Part shown: one piece after another, positions 1 to 10,335 of the stretch | Numbering within the stretch: the stretch's first letter is position 1 | Layout of the letters: every line of letters begins with the position of its first letter | From: Chloracidobacterium sp. | Lineage (GTDB): Bacteria > Acidobacteriota > Blastocatellia > Pyrinomonadales > Pyrinomonadaceae | Direction: 5' to 3' | DNA: 48,435 bases | Assembly: GCA_016712045.1 (NCBI GenBank) | Contig: JADJRV010000015.1 | Coordinates: 1 to 48,435 of the forward strand | Made by a program: the position numbers and the translations under genes | The notes under the pieces: generated by a model | Databases searched by the model: none | What the model was told of the DNA's origin: nothing | What the model saw: the letters and a program-made list of their open reading frames with translations, nothing else

Positions 1-645
1 GCATCTTTCGCAGCAACGATAGGTCTGCTTTCCACGGAAAATCGGCAAAATGCTGACTAAGATATCGGTAGAGAAAAATGAGTGTCAAAACGCTCACGCC
101 TGCACTTGTCGCGAGCAGTCGAAGAGACAAGCATCCGCAGCCCGCCGCTGAAAAACAGCAACACAACGACGACGTTTATCAGTACAAATGATTGGTTGAG
201 AAACTCAAGTATTAAATCGTTTGACTTGTCCCTGAGCTAAAAAAGGTAATTGACGATCGACGTGACCAGCTGGCACGGGATGCTGAGGACGCCGATGGCA
301 ACGAGATCTGTTTCGATGCCGGGCAGCAAAATGGGTGAGGCGGTCCAGATAAAAAATGCACAGATAATGCCGCTGACGAATACAAATAAAGTGCCGTTAA
401 TTGCCGCCGGGACAACATTCTCGCGATCCCCGGCCGTAAAATACGAATTTGTGTTGGCTATGCCGAAACCGCCGAGTTGGATCGCGATGACGATCGCCAC
501 ATTTAATATCAAGGCTGGCCGAGACCTCGGCCCCAAAACGAGCGACCAAGTACGTCCGCGATGACGCTGTTTCCGGTCAGAAACCGCGAGGCAACGGTCA
601 AAACGACGCTAAATGAAAATTTTGTTGGAGTTCGGATCTCAATGT
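1..645 (-). CDS. Polysaccharide flippase (Wzx/MviN-like), N-terminal part, frameshifted
   Basis: This is the N-terminal third of an oligosaccharide flippase of the MATE/MOP exporter superfamily, which moves lipid-linked glycan units across the inner membrane. The reading frame shifts at least three times. One piece at 536-237 contains alternating hydrophobic helices and the segment ALILNVAIVIAIQLGGFG followed by ANTNSYFTAGDREN, typical of the second helix and loop of flippases. A second piece at about 235-110 reads LILEFLNQSFVLINVVVVLLFF, and a third near the edge reads LTLIFLYRYLSQHFADFPWKA. The gene continues beyond base 1. The start is unclear; it lies near 645, overlapping the stop of the upstream O-antigen ligase gene, which suggests one surface-glycan operon. 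The family is recognised from the membrane pattern and context, not from a catalytic motif. Confidence 0.6.
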
Positions 646-650
646 TGTTG

Positions 651-2116
651 TCAGATCACGCCGGCAACAGCGGCCTTAGTCGCTCTGGTTGCGATCGAAA
701 TACTCAGACCCATTGTGACGAAAAATATCATCACGACCTCAGAGTCGCCCCAATTGTAATGGACCAAACCGCTTGCGAGAAAACCCACGGCACCGCCCAG
801 AGCACCAAGCCAAACGCCGCTTTCGAACCATTCAAATTCCCCGCTGCGAAAGCCCCGCCAGAGCATCCGCAAGTATAAGAACATCCATATTATCAAGCGA
901 TCAGCACCGGCACGCCGCGTTCGAATGCCAATGAAAGCGAGTCGAATGCATATGGCCGAGCCGGCAGTCGTGCGTTATCAAACATACCCCAGTCCTGCCA
1001 ATGGGTCTTGAGCGAGTCCATTCCGATGCCAACGGCGAGGTCCGCCAGGTTTGAGACGAGTACGTTGACGCCTTCACGCCAGACGGTCATCCGCCACGTA
1101 GTCGAGTTGTCACGGCATCGACAAAGGCAACGTCACGCTTTTACTAAAAATACAGGCCGCCGACAGCCAAAGGACGGCACAAAGGATGCAGACCAATATC
1201 GTCTTTCGCGATGTGCCGATCAGCACCATCGCCGCCGTTGAGATCATAAATCCTGCCCACGACGCCCGGGTAACCGTAAGAAAAAGAGCAAAACCAAACG
1301 CCGCAAGCACCGCCCGAGCAATAACTTATTCCTAGCAACAGCCCGCCCGGAGCCATGATAAGTAGGCCTAGTGCGACCGACGCAAGCAACTGAACGGCCT
1401 CAGCATAGGTTGTGTAATGCCCAAAGAAACCCGATGCCCGCACGTCTCGACCGGGCGACCACGCCTCGATGCCAAATCGGGTCATGGCGTCGGTTTGCGC
1501 GCTGCGTCGGCGCCATATAAAAATCAAGAACCTGCTGATAGCGATAGATCTTGACGAGGATTTTCGTATCTTGCGAAGCATTTACCGCCGCCGCAAGCTG
1601 ATCCGGCGTGGCGATGGTTTTATCGCCCGTTATGAGTATCGTGTCCCCTTCTTGCACACCTGCGGCCCGCAGAGGACTGTCGGCGGTGAGCTTTGTGACC
1701 TTTAGATTCGCTCCGACGGCAAACTTTCCGATCGCATACGCAGCCGCAACGGTGCCCGAGAGCAATAAGATAACGATCGCACGCCGCACCATTTTTGTAT
1801 CGCGGATATTTTGAGCTACCAGATGCACTATTGTCACCAAGGACACGGCGACCATCTTTCGCAGAGAAACCTGCGGCTCATACGAGAAAAATGACGAGAC
1901 TAGCGTGAGGCCCACAAACGCGAGGATCGCGGTGGTGATCCCGTCCGTTTTGAACGTCGGACGGACGAACGCCAGCCTGATGAGCCAAAACAAAAGAGCC
2001 AGTGACCATGAGATCTGCGTCGCCGCGATCGATACAGGTGCGCACAGAGCCAGCAGCAACAGAGATAGCTGCAGCGCCTTGTCGGTCAGCCGGTAGATAT
2101 TTGAGTTTTCGTCCAC
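651..2116 (-). CDS. O-antigen ligase/polymerase-like membrane protein with an inserted PDZ domain, frameshifted
   Basis: This is a polytopic membrane protein of the O-antigen ligase/Wzy group (WaaL-like), expected to join or polymerise surface glycans at the periplasmic face. It starts with ATG at 2116 and ends with TGA at 651, in at least four pieces shifted by single-base indels (near 1500, 1320, 1110 and 895). Residues about 1-135 form several hydrophobic helices (LSLLLLALCAPVSIAA, ITTAILAFVGLTLVSSFFSY). Residues about 140-195 are a PDZ-like domain (LTADSPLRAAGVQEGDTIL, then TIATPDQLAAAV) placed between helices, so probably periplasmic. The later pieces read EAVQLLASVALGLLIMAPGG, LTVTRASWAGF and GIGMDSLKTHWQDWG, which match the conserved 'T.SR..W' helix and periplasmic loop of ligases. 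The flippase gene follows directly. The family call is good; the exact glycan is unknown. Confidence 0.72.
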
Positions 2117-2209
2117 TTAATTTTCCGCAAATTGCGGCGAACTCTAATTATAGTTAAAGCCTCTAAAGTCCGCATCTACCGAAACGATTACAGATTGACA
2201 GAAAACGGA

Positions 2210-2243
2210 TTGATTTGTGAAAAGAAAAGAATATAATCCCGCT
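2210..2243 (+). promoter_or_regulatory. Predicted sigma70-type promoter giving a leaderless mRNA
   Basis: TTGATT at 2210-2215 and a perfect TATAAT at 2232-2237 are separated by 16 bases. The ATG at 2244 is six bases after the -10 box, which is where transcription should begin. No Shine-Dalgarno sequence can fit. The upstream in-frame GTG at 2217 lies inside the promoter and is therefore unlikely to be the start. Confidence 0.5.
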
Positions 2244-5200
2244 ATGACCGCAAACTTAAAGCGAACCTTGCGAGCAGCCGGCTTTTGCCTGTGCCTGCTC
2301 GGTGCCGGCTATTTCTTCTTGTTTTACTCGTCTGCCGGTTCCGGTTCGACGGCGGCAAAGGATGATCCGATCGAGCTTTTGCTACGGCTGCCCGCTCCGG
2401 CTCCGCCAAACCCGCTCGTCCCGCAGACTTCGCTGTACAACCGCGAAGAGAAATTTTACAGCAAATCCAGCCCGCCAAAAGATAACGCGCCGATCGACGA
2501 GCTGCTCGATTACTGGCTGCGGCAAAATATTCGGCTCAGGATCGCGTTATATGCCGGAGATATCAGATCAGGTCCGTAGCCGGATAATGAAAGAGATCAG
2601 CAAAAAACCGGCTTTGCTAACAAGCTATCTCAACGTCCTCAAGGGCGACGCGAAAGCCGCCGATTTTGTTAAAGAGATCTACGACCGCGAAGGCAGCGGC
2701 GGTGCCATTAATAAAGAAGAACGGCGGATGGTCAAAGAGTGGCTGATGTACAACAGCCCTTATTTTAGTTCCGACCTCGCCCGCAAAGCGTCAAGCGTCA
2801 ACGACAGCGGCGAATATGTGACGGGGCAACAGGAGCTGCTCTCGCTCGCACGCGTCGATTTTGACCGGGCAAAACCGATCATCGAACGGCTGCTTGGTGA
2901 CAATTCGCTCAAGACCTCAAAGGTTCTGGCGACCTGGGCTCAGTATCGTCACGCTTTAGATACCAATTCGACCGGCGATATCGAGACGTACCGCGACGCT
3001 CTGAAAGCCTTTGTCGAGGACAAAAACGCAATGCCCGGAATGCGTGACCTTGCGATGGACGCGCTTGTCACCGAAAAAGAATGGTCCGGACGCGACGAAT
3101 GGTATTTTTCGCTGCTCGCTGATGAAACGCTTTCCAAACTCGTCGTCAACGGCCAGACGAACACCGGCCTGACAACGCTCATTCTCAATTCGCCCGAGGA
3201 TAAATATGTCGAAAAGATGATCGAGCTTGCCGGTAGCAATAACCCGACAGTTCGCGGCAATGCAGTCCGCAATCTGATAGCCCAACTAAACACCGGCAAC
3301 CCGGCGGTCGTCAAAGCTCTGCTGCCATGGCTGGAAGATCAAAAATGGGCGATCGACGTCGATGATTCGCGCGGCACGCTTGTCAGAAAACTCAGCGAGA
3401 TCGAGGTGCCGGAAAGTGTTCCGGGGCTGATGAAGGTACTCGACGAAAAGCATATCCAGTCCGCTAACACTGCTGCAAATGCGGCATACACTGCGGCGAA
3501 TGCAGCGGCAAATGCGGCTAGACCGGTATTTACTGCTCCTGCTGCCAATCGTCCGGCGGTAAATGCCCCTATCATCAAAGACGGTGTTCAAATCATGGTC
3601 TTTCCATTCCGTTCGGCGGCAGTCGCGGCTCTCGCAAAGCAAAAAGACGGACGGGCGGTTCCGGCGTTGCGTCGCGTTTTGCCTGAGATGTCGCAGTCGT
3701 ATGAGCGTGACATTGTCGTCAGTGCGATTTGGGAATGCAATGGATTTTCGCTTACTGAGCAGCTAGACGCGCTTGAGACCGCCGCCAAAGGCGTCCGCAC
3801 TGAGATGGACAACGAAGCGAATTTGGCCGCAAACGCTAACGCCGTTGCAGCTAACTACGCAACAACTTACGAGAACGAAGGCAAACGAGCCCCAACGCCC
3901 GCTGAGATCCGCGCGAGCCTTGGGCGTACGCTGCTGCAATCGCCGACTATACCCGATGTACTGGCTCGTGGTGTCGTCGATCGCATCGCGGTGCTCGACA
4001 CCAAAGACAAGCCATTGGCCTTAGCTTACCGGAGGATGATTCTCCGCTGGCAAAATGCGGCGATCAATATATTGCTGCTTCGTGATCTGAAACGCGGCGT
4101 CGCCGATCTCGACACGATCATCAGATTGCTCGGCCAACGTAAGGAGCTTCGCGTAAAACAATCGACCGACATTTTCGATATCCGCACCGGAACGCCTACG
4201 GCGCTTGGTATCTCGGCGTGTCTGGTGGAGGACTCAGCCGATTACGACGCGATCATCGATAACGGAAATATCGAGAGCAAGACTGCCATGTTTGCGTGTG
4301 CCCGTCTGCTGCGTTTGCCTCTGCAGGTGCCAAAGGTTGCCGAAAATCTCAAATCGCCAAATCCGCTCTTACAGATCGCCGCCGAGCGTTATCTAGAATC
4401 CGAAGATTCGCCCGAGGCCCGCGCCATCGTGCTTGCACGCCACCCGAACGAGGCAAAGATACTCGGTGCCCGCAGTGCGTTTATGGTCGATGGTGTGGCC
4501 GACACTTATAACGAATATCTCTACGCCGTCTATCAGAGCCTCGGCGACAGTCCGCTCTACAACGGCTGGTCGGGTGCGGGTAATGACGACCAGATCATTG
4601 CCACCGAAAAAGAGCTACAGGCCGAGGTCAAAAAAATCTGACGACCTCGTCGGCATTTATTCCTACGACGACAATTACATCCGGATCTACAAGGACCGCG
4701 TGATGTTTAGCTGGGACGAGGACGATTCGCGTTATCGCGAGCGGCCGCTGAGCGGTGAGGAATTTGACGCGATCAAGGGCTATCTAGCTCATAACAAGGT
4801 TGACGAGCTGCCGCCGTTCATCTCATGCGGCGGTGCTTATTGCACGTCTAAAGAGCTGATAATGCTCAGCCGCGTCGGCGGACGCCGCGTCTATATGACT
4901 GGCACCGACGGAGATTACGGCGGCGGCGGCGAGTTTGGATTTTTGTCGGGCTTGATAAATATTTTGCGGGGCTCAAACAAGCCCCCGCAAAGCTCAAATA
5001 CCGCCTCAGCCGCGACATCCCGGGTCTCGAGATCGTCCTGGCGGCGGATGATCTGAACGCGGTTGCCGTCTGGAAAGACGGAGCGGATTTTCGAGTAGCA
5101 GCAAGCGAAAAAGCCGTTCGTGACAAGATCAAAAAAGAGATCGACGGCGACCCCGATGACGAAAATGCCCCGGTTGAAGATTATTCAGAGGAGACCGAGG

Positions 5201-6012
5201 GCAAAAAAGCCGAGCTTCGCGAAAAACGCCGCTATGAGGGCTTTGCGTGGTACAAGATAGCGGACGGCGAGGTAGCAGGGATCACATCCCAACCCGCCGG
5301 TGTCGAGTTTTTGCCGATGCGTGACGGGCTCGGCGTCCCGGCAGGCGAGGAGCAATGGAAAGCTCGGCTCGCTGACCTAGAGATACGTGCGTCGGAGGAT
5401 GGATTGTTTAAGGTAGTTCGCGGACGGCTAACCAAGGTGCGTGACGGCAATTATCGCAACCCCGTCATTACGCCAAACGGGCGTTGGGTGCTCGTCAGCA
5501 AAGAGGATGAACGGGCGGGACAGGCCATATTTCGCGTCGACCTGACAACCAACAAGGAATATCAGGTCGAATTAGAGGGTTACGGCGAGAGCTATCCGCT
5601 CGCATTTATCCCGTCGATAAACAAAGTTCTCATCATCCGCAACGACTATCGCTATTACCGTTCGGATGACGAAGACACTACATTGGGTGATTCCGACCCC
5701 GACAATTTGCTGCTCGTCGATCCGACGACCGGCGTTGCCAATCCCGCTCCCGGCGAAGGTCGTCCCAGTGCCCAGCAAACCTATCGCGCACTGCAAAAAA
5801 CGGCGAAACCCAATGAATACTGGGCCGCAATGATCGATGAAGAAAAAGGCCTGACCGAGATCGGCGTTTACGAGACGAAGACCTTTGGATTTAGGCCAAT
5901 CCTGAAAGTGCCAAAGATCAGGTTTAACAGCATGAATATGTGGGTCGATGAGCCGGGCAAGAAAGTTTATTTCGTCTATCGAGGGCACTTGCTCTCGCTG
6001 CCGATGCCCTGA
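2244..6012 (+). CDS. Giant HEAT-repeat and propeller-like exported protein, frameshifted
   Basis: This is one gene of about 1,255 codons split by three indels (about 2560, 4630 and 4960). The pieces join without loss: each ends where the next continues the same style of sequence. The N-terminus has a hydrophobic anchor or signal (AAGFCLCLLGAGYFFLFYSS) and then a proline-rich stretch. Residues about 110-780 are alpha-helical repeats resembling HEAT units, for example NNPTVRGNAVRNLIAQL, AAVAALAKQKDGRAVPALRR and PLLQIAAERYLESEDSPEA. They are interrupted near 390-430 by an Ala/Asn-rich linker (AANAAYTAANAAANAARP). The C-terminal third is beta-rich: GIYSYDDNYIRIYKDRVMF, NPVITPNGRWVLVSKED and a final VYFVYRGHLLSLPMP suggest a WD40-like propeller. 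Such HEAT proteins are common in Acidobacteriota, but their role is unknown. I infer a periplasmic or membrane-anchored scaffold. Confidence 0.75.
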
Positions 6013-6050
6013 TGCTCTTGCGTTTGTGGGGCAAATCAGGTCTAATAGTT

Positions 6051-6099
6051 GTTTGCTCAATTGAGCAAAATTTTAGCCGAGAGGAGGTGAGCAAACAAA
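6051..6099 (+). promoter_or_regulatory. rpsU leader with two mutually exclusive hairpins around a strong ribosome binding site
   Basis: A perfect palindrome TTTGCTCAATTGAGCAAA occupies 6052-6069 and is followed by ATTTT. The same 5' arm GTTTGCTCA (6051-6059) is also exactly complementary to TGAGCAAAC at 6088-6096, which overlaps the end of the very strong Shine-Dalgarno GAGGAGGTG (6081-6089). The leader can therefore fold in two exclusive ways, one leaving the ribosome site open and one partly masking it. The palindrome may also serve as a terminator for the upstream gene. Confidence 0.45.
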
Positions 6100-6351
6100 A
6101 TGGCATTTATATCAGTAAACAATAACGAATCGATCGAGTCGGCACTACGCCGCTTTAAACGTAAAGTTATCAGCGAAGAGATCATCAAAGATCTCAAAAA
6201 GCACGCTCATTTTATCCCTCCCGGACAAAAGGCAAAGCTCAAATCGGTCAACGCCCGCAAGCGCAACCGTAAGCGTTTTCGCACGCAGCGTCCGATGGGC
6301 GGTGGTACCGGTAGCGGACCAGGACGTCCGCCGATGGGGCAGAACCGATAA
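6100..6351 (+). CDS. rpsU: 30S ribosomal protein bS21
   Basis: This protein binds the 30S platform near the 3' end of 16S rRNA and helps initiation. The 83 residues contain the family core: NNESIESALRRFKRKV, then helix EEIIKDLKKHAHF and the basic segment KSVNARKRNRKRFRTQ. Its C-terminus is longer than the roughly 70-residue E. coli protein and ends in a Gly/Pro-rich tail (GGGTGSGPGRPPMGQNR). The start ATG lies 10 bases after a strong AGGAGGTG ribosome site. It stands alone between the HEAT-repeat gene and surE, with its own terminator. Confidence 0.93.
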   Translation: MAFISVNNNESIESALRRFKRKVISEEIIKDLKKHAHFIPPGQKAKLKSVNARKRNRKRFRTQRPMGGGTGSGPGRPPMGQNR

Positions 6352-6376
6352 CTAAAGTGAAAAAGAAAAAGGTGGA

Positions 6377-6420
6377 AAAGTGAAAAAGCTAAATGCTGTG
6401 ACACTTTTTCACTTTTTTAC
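6377..6420 (+). terminator. Rho-independent terminator after rpsU
   Basis: AAAAGTGAAAAAG (6377-6389) and CTTTTTCACTTTT (6405-6417) are perfect 13-base complementary arms around a 15-base loop, ending in a T-run. The stem is A/T-rich. Since the opposite strand would also read A-rich to T-rich, it may work in both directions. Confidence 0.65.
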
Positions 6421-6443
6421 TTTTAAACGTATATCCTTTTAAG

Positions 6444-7200
6444 ATGGCATCCGAAAGAACACGAATTTTATTGACAAACGACGACGGCTATCACGCCGAG
6501 GGCATCGTCGCACTCGAAGCCGCGTTGAGCGAGATCGGGGACGTCTATGTCGTCTCCCCCGAATCGGAGATGAGCGGAGCGTCGCACAGCCTGACGCTCT
6601 CGCGTCCGCTGCGAATACGGCAACGCGCCGAACGCCATTGGACCGTTGACGGCACGCCGACCGATTGCGTCACGCTCGCGATCAACCAGATCTTACCCGC
6701 CGCCGAACGGCCGCATATCTGCTGCTCCGGCATCAATCACGGTGCAAATCTCGGCGACGACGCCACATATTCCGGCACGGTCGCGGGGGCTCTCGAATCA
6801 ACCATTTTAGGCGTTCCCGGCCTCGCATTCAGCCTCGCGTCGTATCGCGATCAAGATTTTAGTGAGTCGGCAAAGATCGCGGCAGAGATAACTAACAAGG
6901 CTCTTGCCGAGGGCTTGCCGGTTTGGACTTTGCTCAATGTAAACGTGCCTAAGGGCGTCCCAAAAGGCATTCGCATCACAAAACAGGGTTTTAAGAACGC
7001 ACGCCCGATCATCAGCGAACACATCGACCCGCGCGGCAAGCTTTATTATTGGATCGGCGAGGTCCGCGGAGGGCTTTCGTGCCGAGGGCGGTACCGATTT
7101 CGAAGCGATCGATGAGGGCTACGTCTCCGTCACGCCAATGCGAAGCGATCTGACGAGCCACAGCGGCGTTGAAAAACTACAAAACTGGAACACCAACTAG
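6444..7200 (+). CDS. surE: 5'/3'-nucleotidase SurE, frameshift near 7070
   Basis: SurE is a metal-dependent survival nucleotidase that removes phosphate from nucleoside monophosphates. The N-terminus ILLTNDDGYHAEGIVALE carries the invariant NDDG metal-binding motif. Further family motifs are YVVSPESEMSGASHSLTL, VDGTPTDCVTLAI and GINHGANLGDDATYSGTVAGA. The frame breaks near 7070. The continuation in the next frame reads GGTDFEAIDEGYVSVTPMRSD, which is the conserved SurE end (TD..A...GYVSVTPL), and stops at 7198-7200. The total of about 251 residues is normal. The stop overlaps the GTG of pcm by one base; surE-pcm pairing is well known in Proteobacteria and is linked to stationary-phase survival. 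Confidence 0.93.
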
Positions 7201-7859
7201 TGAACGCAACCGCCATCACAGACGAAATGACGATGCAGCGGCTCGCGATGGTCGAGCAGCTCCGCACGACGCACAAGATCGCCGACGAACGCGTGCTCGA
7301 TGTCATGTCTCGCGTGCCGCGACATCTGTTCGTCCCGGTCGCGATAAAATCACAAGCATACAAGGACAACGCCCTACCCATCTCAGGCGGCCAAACCATC
7401 TCACAGCCATTTATTGTCGCTCGTATGACCAGCTTATTGGAGCTCAACGGTACCGAAAAAGTGCTTGAGATCGGGGCCGGTTCCGGATATCAGACTGCGA
7501 TCTTAGCGTCGCTCGCCCGGTCGGTTTTTGCCATCGAGCGCCTCGCAAATCTCGCGGACGAAGCCACTCGCCGTCTGCAAACACTTGGTATTACAAATGT
7601 TACGCTCAAAGCCGCCGACGGTACGACGGGCTGGGAAACCTACGGCCCCTATGACGCGATACTCGTCGCAGCCGGCGGCCCCGACATTCCTGAACCGCTC
7701 GTAAAGCAACTAAAGATCGGCGGCAGACTTGTCATCCCCGTCGGCGACGACCAACGATCGCAGACGCTTATCCGCGTAACCCGCACTGAAAGCGGCTCAA
7801 AAAAAGAAAGTTTTGGCCCTTGTGCATTTGTGCCGCTCATCGGCGAACATGGCTGGTGA
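7200..7859 (+). CDS. pcm: Protein-L-isoaspartate O-methyltransferase
   Basis: This enzyme uses SAM to methylate isoaspartyl residues in aged proteins so that they can revert to aspartate. The family motifs are present: RVPRHLFVP, then GQTISQPFIVARM (substrate loop), VLEIGAGSGYQTAILA (SAM motif I) and YDAILVAAGGPDIPEPL. The length of 219 residues fits the family. The GTG start at 7200 overlaps the surE stop by one base (TAGTG), pointing to translational coupling; an internal ATG at 7227 is a less likely alternative. No frameshift is seen. Confidence 0.95.
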   Translation: MNATAITDEMTMQRLAMVEQLRTTHKIADERVLDVMSRVPRHLFVPVAIKSQAYKDNALPISGGQTISQPFIVARMTSLLELNGTEKVLEIGAGSGYQTAILASLARSVFAIERLANLADEATRRLQTLGITNVTLKAADGTTGWETYGPYDAILVAAGGPDIPEPLVKQLKIGGRLVIPVGDDQRSQTLIRVTRTESGSKKESFGPCAFVPLIGEHGW

Positions 7860-7863
7860 CTTA

Positions 7864-7945
7864 GTCAGAACCGGGAGCGATAGCGACTGGGCTCCTGGTA
7901 CGTATAATATTAAAGAACCCGGTCGCTACCGCTCCCGGTTCCGAC
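7864..7945 (+). repeat. Imperfect 28-base inverted repeat, REP/MITE-like
   Basis: Arms 7864-7891 (beginning GTCAGAACCGGGAGCG) and 7918-7945 (ending CGCTCCCGGTTCCGAC) are reverse complements with three mismatches, of which most are G-T wobbles in RNA. The loop is 26 bases and A/T-rich. It fills almost the whole gap between pcm and the DedA gene. It has no T-run, so it is more likely a dispersed palindromic element than a terminator. Confidence 0.6.
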
Positions 7946-7952
7946 AGATTTT

Positions 7953-8663
7953 ATGGATTCGATAATCGATTTTTTATATCAGGCAAAGGATTTTCTAAAT
8001 CCGGCAAAGCTCATCGACTATATGTTGGCTTTGCTTGGCAACTATGTGTATCTCGGGCTTTGGTTCATCATCTTTGCCGAAACGGGTTTAGCGGTGGGCT
8101 TTTTTCTGCCGGGTGATTCGTTGCTGGTGGTTTCGGGGCTCTTTGCGGCGGCGGGCAAGTTGAATGTTTGGTGGGTGATGATCGCGTTTTTCCTTGGCTC
8201 TGTGATCGGAGACAGCACGGGATATTGGACCGGTCGCGTAATGGGCAAGACGCTTTTTAACCGCGAAGATTCGTGGATATTTAAGCCAAGCCGCGTCGAA
8301 AAGGCTCATGCATTTTTTGAAAAATACGGCGTCAAAACTGTCATACTTGCGAGGTTCGTACCTATCGTTCGAACATTTGCTCCGATCGTCGTCGGTGCAG
8401 CCGAGATGCCTTATCGCCAGTTTTTGCCGTACAGCATTCTCGGCGGACTGCTATGGATCTGCAGCATGGTGCTGGCGGGTTATTTCCTCGGCGGCGTGAT
8501 CGAAAACGCCCTTGGCATCAAGCTGCAAGACCATATCGAAAAGGTTGTTATCGTGGTGGTTTTCCTATCCCTGTTGCCGCCGATCATCGAATTTATCAAA
8601 CACAAATTTGGCAAACGGCCCGACGTGATCGACGAGATCGCTGAGGTCGTCGAGGACGAATAG
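7953..8663 (+). CDS. DedA family inner-membrane protein
   Basis: DedA proteins are polytopic inner-membrane proteins of the VTT/SNARE-associated fold, linked to lipid carrier recycling (undecaprenyl phosphate or phospholipid scrambling) and envelope stability. The 236 residues include the family signature FAETGLAVGFFLPGDSLL, the re-entrant glycine segment GSVIGDSTGYWTGRVMGK and the arginine-containing motif RFVPIVRTFAPIVVGAAEM. A C-terminal helix (IEKVVIVVVFLSLLPPIIEF) completes the fold. The ATG at 7953 lacks a clear ribosome site. The stop TAG overlaps the GTG of the next gene by one base. Confidence 0.92.
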   Translation: MDSIIDFLYQAKDFLNPAKLIDYMLALLGNYVYLGLWFIIFAETGLAVGFFLPGDSLLVVSGLFAAAGKLNVWWVMIAFFLGSVIGDSTGYWTGRVMGKTLFNREDSWIFKPSRVEKAHAFFEKYGVKTVILARFVPIVRTFAPIVVGAAEMPYRQFLPYSILGGLLWICSMVLAGYFLGGVIENALGIKLQDHIEKVVIVVVFLSLLPPIIEFIKHKFGKRPDVIDEIAEVVEDE

Positions 8664-10188
8664 TGTCACGACTGGCCCGTCTCCGGGCAATATCGCTGGA
8701 GATAACGGTCTTCGTCTCGGGCGGGTTGTTGATGACGTATGAGATCATCGGCTCCCGCATCCTAGCCCCATTTATCGGGACATCGACATACGTCTGGACG
8801 AGCCTGATCGGCGTCATCCTCGCAAGCCTCAGCGTTGGCTATTGGTTTGGCGGACGACTCGCCGATCGGCGGCCGGATATCCGCATCCTCGCCGCTGTAC
8901 TGTTTTTGGCCGGTACGCTCGTTTCGGTCACGGTGCTTATCAAGGAGATCGTCCTTTCCTTCATCGCCTCCGCCCCGGTCGGCGTTGAGATACGCTCGCT
9001 ACTTGCCGCTCTCCTGTTATTCGCTCCGGCAAGCGTTTGCCTCGGCATGGTTACGCCGTTTGCTGTAAAACTCAGGATGCTCGTTTTGGCTGACGCCGGC
9101 AAAACCGTCGGCCGCCTATACGCACTTTCGACCGTCGGGAGTATCGCGGGCACATTTCTAGCCGGGTTTTTCCTGATACCTTTTGTAGGCAGCGTTCGCA
9201 CACTTTATATCGTCGCGGGTTCGCTTATCGGTCTGTCACTCTTGCTGGTTCCGTTCACGATCTCTCGGGTAAATATCGCAGGTTTAGTGCTGCTATTTAG
9301 TGCGGTTTGCTGGAGCGAAGCGGCGGCTGGGATCAGTTTTCGCGCAAACGAACTACGCGATATCGACACCGAATACAGCCGCGTACAGGTCTTTCGCTCG
9401 ACCGACCGTAACGGCAGGGCCATCCGCGTACTGACCACCGACCCTTATGCTATCCAATCTGCGATCTTTCTCGACAGCGACGAGCCGGCTCTCGAATACG
9501 GACGCTTTTACCACCTTGCTAGGCATTTCAAACCTGCGTTTCGAGAGGTGCTTGTTGTCGGCGGTGCGGGATATTCAACGCCAAAGGAATTTCTGCGGCG
9601 TTATGAAAATGTCCGGCTTGACGTTGTCGAGATCGACCCGCGAATGACGGATATTGCCCGAGAGCATTTTCGTTTAAAAGACGATCCGCGCCTCAACATC
9701 ATTCATGAAGACGGCCGGATGTATCTCAACCGAGCCGACGCCGGGCGTTACGATGTCATTTTGATGGATGCGTTCGGGTCGATGTTCACGGTTCCCTTTC
9801 AACTGACCACGGTCGAGGCAGTTCGCCGGATCAGCAATTCGCTCGACGATGACGGCGTCGTTATTTTTAACCTCGGATCATCGATCACAGGTGCGGGAAG
9901 CGGATTTTTCCGTGCGGAAATGGCCACTTATCGGTCGGTATTCCCGCACGTTTTTGTGTTTAAGGTAAGAACCGACCGGACGGACGAGTCGCTGCAAAAT
10001 CTGATAATCGTCGCGTCAAAATCGAGTCAGCCGCCGCAACTTGCGAGCGGCGATCCTGATATCTCAACACTATTGGCTAATATCTACCCAAAAATATTCC
10101 CGCCGACTTACCGATACTCACTGACGACATCGCACCGGTCGAATACTACAATGCGATCGCTCAAAACCAATATATTCCGTCGCATTAG
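8663..10188 (+). CDS. Fused membrane/spermidine-synthase-like protein, late frameshift
   Basis: The protein has an N-terminal membrane domain of about 7-8 helices (residues 10-230, e.g. ISLEITVFVSGGLLMTYEI and GTFLAGFFLIPFVGS). A C-terminal Rossmann domain of the spermidine-synthase/SAM-methyltransferase type follows: VLVVGGAGYSTPKEFLRRY, VVEIDPRMTDIAREHF, DDPRLNIIHEDGRMYL and YDVILMDAF. Annotation pipelines call such proteins 'fused MFS/spermidine synthase'; their substrates are uncharacterised. The frame shifts near 10110, after which the expected family end LTDDIAPVEYYNAIA is found, stopping at 10186-10188 rather than at the apparent stop at 10225. It is translationally coupled (TAGTG) to the DedA gene. 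Confidence 0.85.
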
Positions 10189-10243
10189 CGACCCCGGATT
10201 TGACACCGCCGAGCGCGTATCCTAAACTCAAACATTGATTTAT

Positions 10244-10320
<77 letters not shown>

Positions 10321-10335
10321 TTTAACACAGAAAAG

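Noticed and set aside
2217..2243. GTG start nine codons upstream for the HEAT-repeat protein
   Set aside because: It lies inside the predicted promoter, and the ATG at 2244 gives a better export signal.
10189..10225. Extended C-terminus of the fused spermidine-synthase-like protein
   Set aside because: The family's terminal segment continues in another frame and stops at 10188.
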